NCBI GenBank assembly: GCA_010671965.1
Contig: JAAHIC010000092.1
Span: forward strand, 1-10,396
Source: Leptolyngbya sp. SIO4C5
GTDB lineage: Bacteria; Cyanobacteriota; Cyanobacteriia; Phormidesmidales; Phormidesmidaceae
Direction: 5' to 3'
DNA: 10,396 nucleotides
Within the stretch, counting starts at the first letter, position 1; every line of letters begins with the position of its first letter. Below, piece after piece: positions 8,102-10,396 of the stretch. The notes beneath the pieces are model-generated. The model saw only the letters and a program-made list of their open reading frames with translations. It was not told where the DNA came from and made no database searches. Both the position numbers and the translations under genes were made by a program.

Positions 8102-8180
8102 AAGATTTTAAACTTGGATATACTTAAACATTCTAAAGACAGATGTGAGTGTGTAGCCATTAAGTTTCACCTAAAATCTT
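8102..8180 (-). repeat. Imperfect inverted repeat between dnaK and dnaJ
   Basis: AAGATTTTA (8102-8110) is the exact reverse complement of TAAAATCTT (8172-8180). Just inside, AACTT (8111-8115) can pair with AAGTT (8162-8166), leaving a five-base bulge (8167-8171). The transcript between the two chaperone genes could therefore fold into an AT-rich stem of about 14 bp enclosing about 46 bases. No T-run follows in the minus-strand direction, so it looks more like a processing or stability element than a terminator. Confidence 0.45.
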
Positions 8181-8185
8181 AACGA

Positions 8186-10165
8186 CTAGGATTCTTCAAT
8201 GGGTTCATAGTCAGCCGCCACCGTAGGCTGATCGTCAAAAGCGAGTTCGTCCATATCAGCGATCGCGGTATCTTCTTCAAACTCAGGAGAACTGATAGTT
8301 TCATCAATTCCGCCCTGATCTACCTCCTGATACGTTTGCTCAACTTCAGACTCGTTGGCTTGCTGGTACAGGGCAGCGCCAATCGTGAACAAAGTTTGCT
8401 GCAGCGCATCTAACTTGAGCTTGAACTCATCTGGCGTAATAGCGCGATCGCTCATAGCGGCTCTCAGCTCGCCAGCTTTTTCAGTAGCCTCTGCTTTGGT
8501 TTCTTCAGCAATAATGTCAGCATTATCTCGCAGCGTTGCTTCATAGCTGTAGAACAAATTGTCGGCCTGGTTTTTCAGCTCAGCCAGCAGCTTACGCTGT
8601 GTGTCTTCATCCGCGAAGACTTCTGCCTCCTGCCGCATTCTATCAACCTCGTCAGGATTAAGCCCTCCTGTACTGGTAATACGAATGCTCTGCTCCCGCC
8701 CAGTTCCCTTGTCGCGCGCGGCCACCTGCAAAATACCGTCAGCATCAATCTCAAAAGAGACTTCAATCTGCGGGACGCCCCGGGGTGCGGGGGGAATTCC
8801 CGTTAGCTGAAACTTACCTAAGCTTTTATTATCTTTGGCCATTGCCCGCTCTCCTTGGAGAACGTGAACTTCAACCGAAGTTTGACCATCAGTAGCCGTT
8901 GAAAAAACCTGAGTTTTACTGGTTGGGATGGTTGTATTACGTTCAATCACCTTTGTGAACACCTCGCCCAGAGTCTCAATGCCAAGAGATAGCGGCGTTA
9001 CATCCAGCAGCAGCAGATCTTTAACTTCACCGCCTAAGACACCTGCTTGAATAGCCGCTCCCAAAGCGACCGCTTCATCAGGATTGACCGATCTATCAGG
9101 CGCTTTGCCATTAAAATACTGACCGATGGCATCTTGTACAGCCGGGATACGGGTTGAACCGCCAACCAAGATAATGCGGTCAATCTCATCCGGTGACAGC
9201 CCGGAATCGTTTAAAGCCTGTTTGACCGGCTCTAGGGTAGCCTCTACTAGTGGGCGAGCCAGTTCCTCAAACTGAGAGCGAGATAGCTCCATTTCCAAGT
9301 GCTTCGGCCCTGACTCATCTGCCGTAATGAAAGGCAAGTTGATGGGCGTCGTCAGCATATTAGATAGCTCAATTTTAGCCTTCTCTGCGGCTTCACGCAG
9401 TCGCTGTAGGGCCATGCGATCGGCAGACAAATCAATGCTCTCTTGCTCTCGAAACTTTTCGATCATCCAGGTGACAATGCAGTCATCGAAGTCGTCACCG
9501 CCTAGATGGTTATTGCCCGATGTGGCCTTAACTTCAAAAACGCCGTCGCCTAGCTGCAAGATGGAAACATCGAAGGTACCACCGCCTAGGTCAAAAACTA
9601 AAACAACCTGATCTTGATCTTGCTTGTCTAGGCCGTAAGACAGGGAAGCGGCTGTCGGCTCATTGATAATTCGCAGCACTTCTAAACCAGCAATCGTCCC
9701 GGCATCTTTCGTCGCCTGACGCTGGGCGTCTGTGAAATAGGCGGGAACCGTAATGACGGCCTGTGTGACTTCCTCACCTAGATAAGCCTCGGCATCTCGC
9801 TTGAGCTTCTGCAGGATCATCGCTGAGACTTCTTGGGGCGTGTAGTTTGTGCCTCTGATGGTGACATCAACAGTACTATCCCGTCCTTTCACGCACACGT
9901 AGGGAACCCGGGAACGCTCCCCTTCGGTATCGCTCCAGCGACGGCCAATAAAGCGTTTGATGCTATAAACCGTATTTTCGGCGTTGGTAACCGCTTGCCG
10001 CTTAGCCAACTGACCTACCAAGCGCTCGCCTGCCTTGCCAAAACCGACAATACTGGGCGTTGTTCGGCCCCCTTCGGTGTTGGTAATAACAGATGGTTTA
10101 CCGCCTTCTAAAACGGCTACGCAGCTATTCGTTGTGCCCAGGTCGATGCCAATTACTTTTCCCAT
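8186..10165 (-). CDS. dnaK: Chaperone protein DnaK (Hsp70)
   Basis: The 659-residue Hsp70 binds and releases exposed hydrophobic peptides under ATP control with DnaJ and GrpE. The nucleotide-binding domain shows IDLGTTNS (7-14), the catalytic-core [14 protein letters not shown] (166-179), [11 protein letters not shown] (191-201) and [13 protein letters not shown] (332-344). The interdomain linker [11 protein letters not shown] is at 381-391, followed by the substrate-binding beta domain ([11 protein letters not shown] onward) and a helical lid. The C-terminal 50 or so residues are strongly acidic and end in EPIEES. Length and content fit the essential cyanobacterial DnaK2 type, but paralogue assignment needs a tree. 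The ATG at 10165 is the canonical [14 protein letters not shown] start; no clear Shine-Dalgarno sequence precedes it. It is the first visible gene of the minus-strand cluster; grpE, often upstream, is not in the window. Confidence 0.97.
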   Translation of the reverse strand: MGKVIGIDLGTTNSCVAVLEGGKPSVITNTEGGRTTPSIVGFGKAGERLVGQLAKRQAVTNAENTVYSIKRFIGRRWSDTEGERSRVPYVCVKGRDSTVDVTIRGTNYTPQEVSAMILQKLKRDAEAYLGEEVTQAVITVPAYFTDAQRQATKDAGTIAGLEVLRIINEPTAASLSYGLDKQDQDQVVLVFDLGGGTFDVSILQLGDGVFEVKATSGNNHLGGDDFDDCIVTWMIEKFREQESIDLSADRMALQRLREAAEKAKIELSNMLTTPINLPFITADESGPKHLEMELSRSQFEELARPLVEATLEPVKQALNDSGLSPDEIDRIILVGGSTRIPAVQDAIGQYFNGKAPDRSVNPDEAVALGAAIQAGVLGGEVKDLLLLDVTPLSLGIETLGEVFTKVIERNTTIPTSKTQVFSTATDGQTSVEVHVLQGERAMAKDNKSLGKFQLTGIPPAPRGVPQIEVSFEIDADGILQVAARDKGTGREQSIRITSTGGLNPDEVDRMRQEAEVFADEDTQRKLLAELKNQADNLFYSYEATLRDNADIIAEETKAEATEKAGELRAAMSDRAITPDEFKLKLDALQQTLFTIGAALYQQANESEVEQTYQEVDQGGIDETISSPEFEEDTAIADMDELAFDDQPTVAADYEPIEES

Positions 10166-10396
10166 AGCTTGTCGCTAACTTTGCAGTGAAAAACAGGTGA
10201 GATACCGCTAATCAAACTTAGCCCATATGCCAGGGAAAGGAAAAATCATTATCTGAAAACAGATCCATATATACAATTGCCTCTTAAATCTAAAGTGTTA
10301 GCTTAGACTTGTCTCAATCTGGTGTGAATAGCCTGACATTCTAGGGCAAAGCTCAGTCTCTGTCAGCTTGCGACTTCTGTCGTCGCTAACACTTTA
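10166..10396 (-). promoter_or_regulatory. dnaK leader and probable promoter region
   Basis: No gene is visible in these 231 bases. Reading toward dnaK, a TATATA (10273-10268) could be a -10 element, but no good -35 box sits at the right distance; TTGAGA with TTTAGA 17 bases later (10318-10290) is a second weak candidate. A GTTAGC-type motif occurs three times: 10385-10390, inverted at 10297-10302, and 10174-10179 next to the start codon. I found no CIRCE element (TTAGCACTC-N9-GAGTGCTAA), so HrcA control is not supported by this stretch. Confidence 0.45.
10291..10396. repeat. 12-bp perfect inverted repeat upstream of dnaK, ending at the window edge
   Basis: TAAAGTGTTAGC (10291-10302) and GCTAACACTTTA (10385-10396) are exact reverse complements 82 bases apart. 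The right arm ends at the last base of the window, so it may be longer. It could be a pair of regulator half-sites or, because it coincides with the contig end, an assembly or amplification artefact. Confidence 0.6.

Noticed and set aside
10291..10396. CIRCE operator for HrcA upstream of dnaK
   Set aside because: The half-sites match TTAGCACTC at only about six of nine positions, and the spacing is 82 rather than 9 bases.

Overview
The window looks like a contig from a cyanobacterium. The HIP1 octamer GCGATCGC occurs at least 16 times in 10.4 kb (a few hundredths would be expected by chance per kb), the phosphoglucomutase, bS21 and RsgA proteins have a cyanobacterial look, and dnaK, dnaJ, a TusA-like gene and rsgA lie in one chaperone-led cluster. 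I cannot name the genus. The contig has the features of a metagenomic or single-cell assembly, because its left end appears to be foreign sequence joined through a hairpin.

Layout. Positions 1-81 are about 74% GC and read, on the minus strand, as a fragment resembling an NrfD/ActC-type membrane quinol-oxidoreductase subunit. A perfect 10-bp inverted repeat (82-106) separates it from the 3' end of a probable outer-membrane beta-barrel gene (87-326). Plus-strand genes follow: rpsU (519-695), phosphoglucomutase (991-2625), a small rubredoxin (2774-2941), an unrecognised four-helix membrane protein (2984-3466), a RidA-family protein (3480-3869) and an animal-type heme peroxidase (3991-5406). Clear intrinsic terminators follow rpsU, pgm and the peroxidase, so rpsU and pgm are separate transcription units. 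The rubredoxin, membrane-protein and ridA genes are close enough to be co-transcribed.

From 5546 to the right end all genes are on the minus strand and are transcribed in the order dnaK, dnaJ, tusA-like, rsgA. DnaK and DnaJ are partner chaperones. The TusA-like gene starts inside the dnaJ stop codon (ATGA overlap), and rsgA starts within or just after the end of the tusA-like gene. The cluster therefore couples protein folding to a sulfur carrier and a 30S ribosome-assembly GTPase. The two transcription blocks converge at 5407-5545, which holds a strong hairpin terminator and a 14-bp palindrome.

Most of the content is conserved housekeeping. The points worth a second look are the left-end chimera, a 14-bp perfect inverted repeat whose right arm covers the pgm ribosome-binding site, a three-copy GTTAGC-type motif in the dnaK leader that includes a 12-bp inverted repeat ending exactly at the window edge, an imperfect stem between dnaK and dnaJ, and the unknown membrane gene paired with ridA. 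I found no convincing new multi-gene system.
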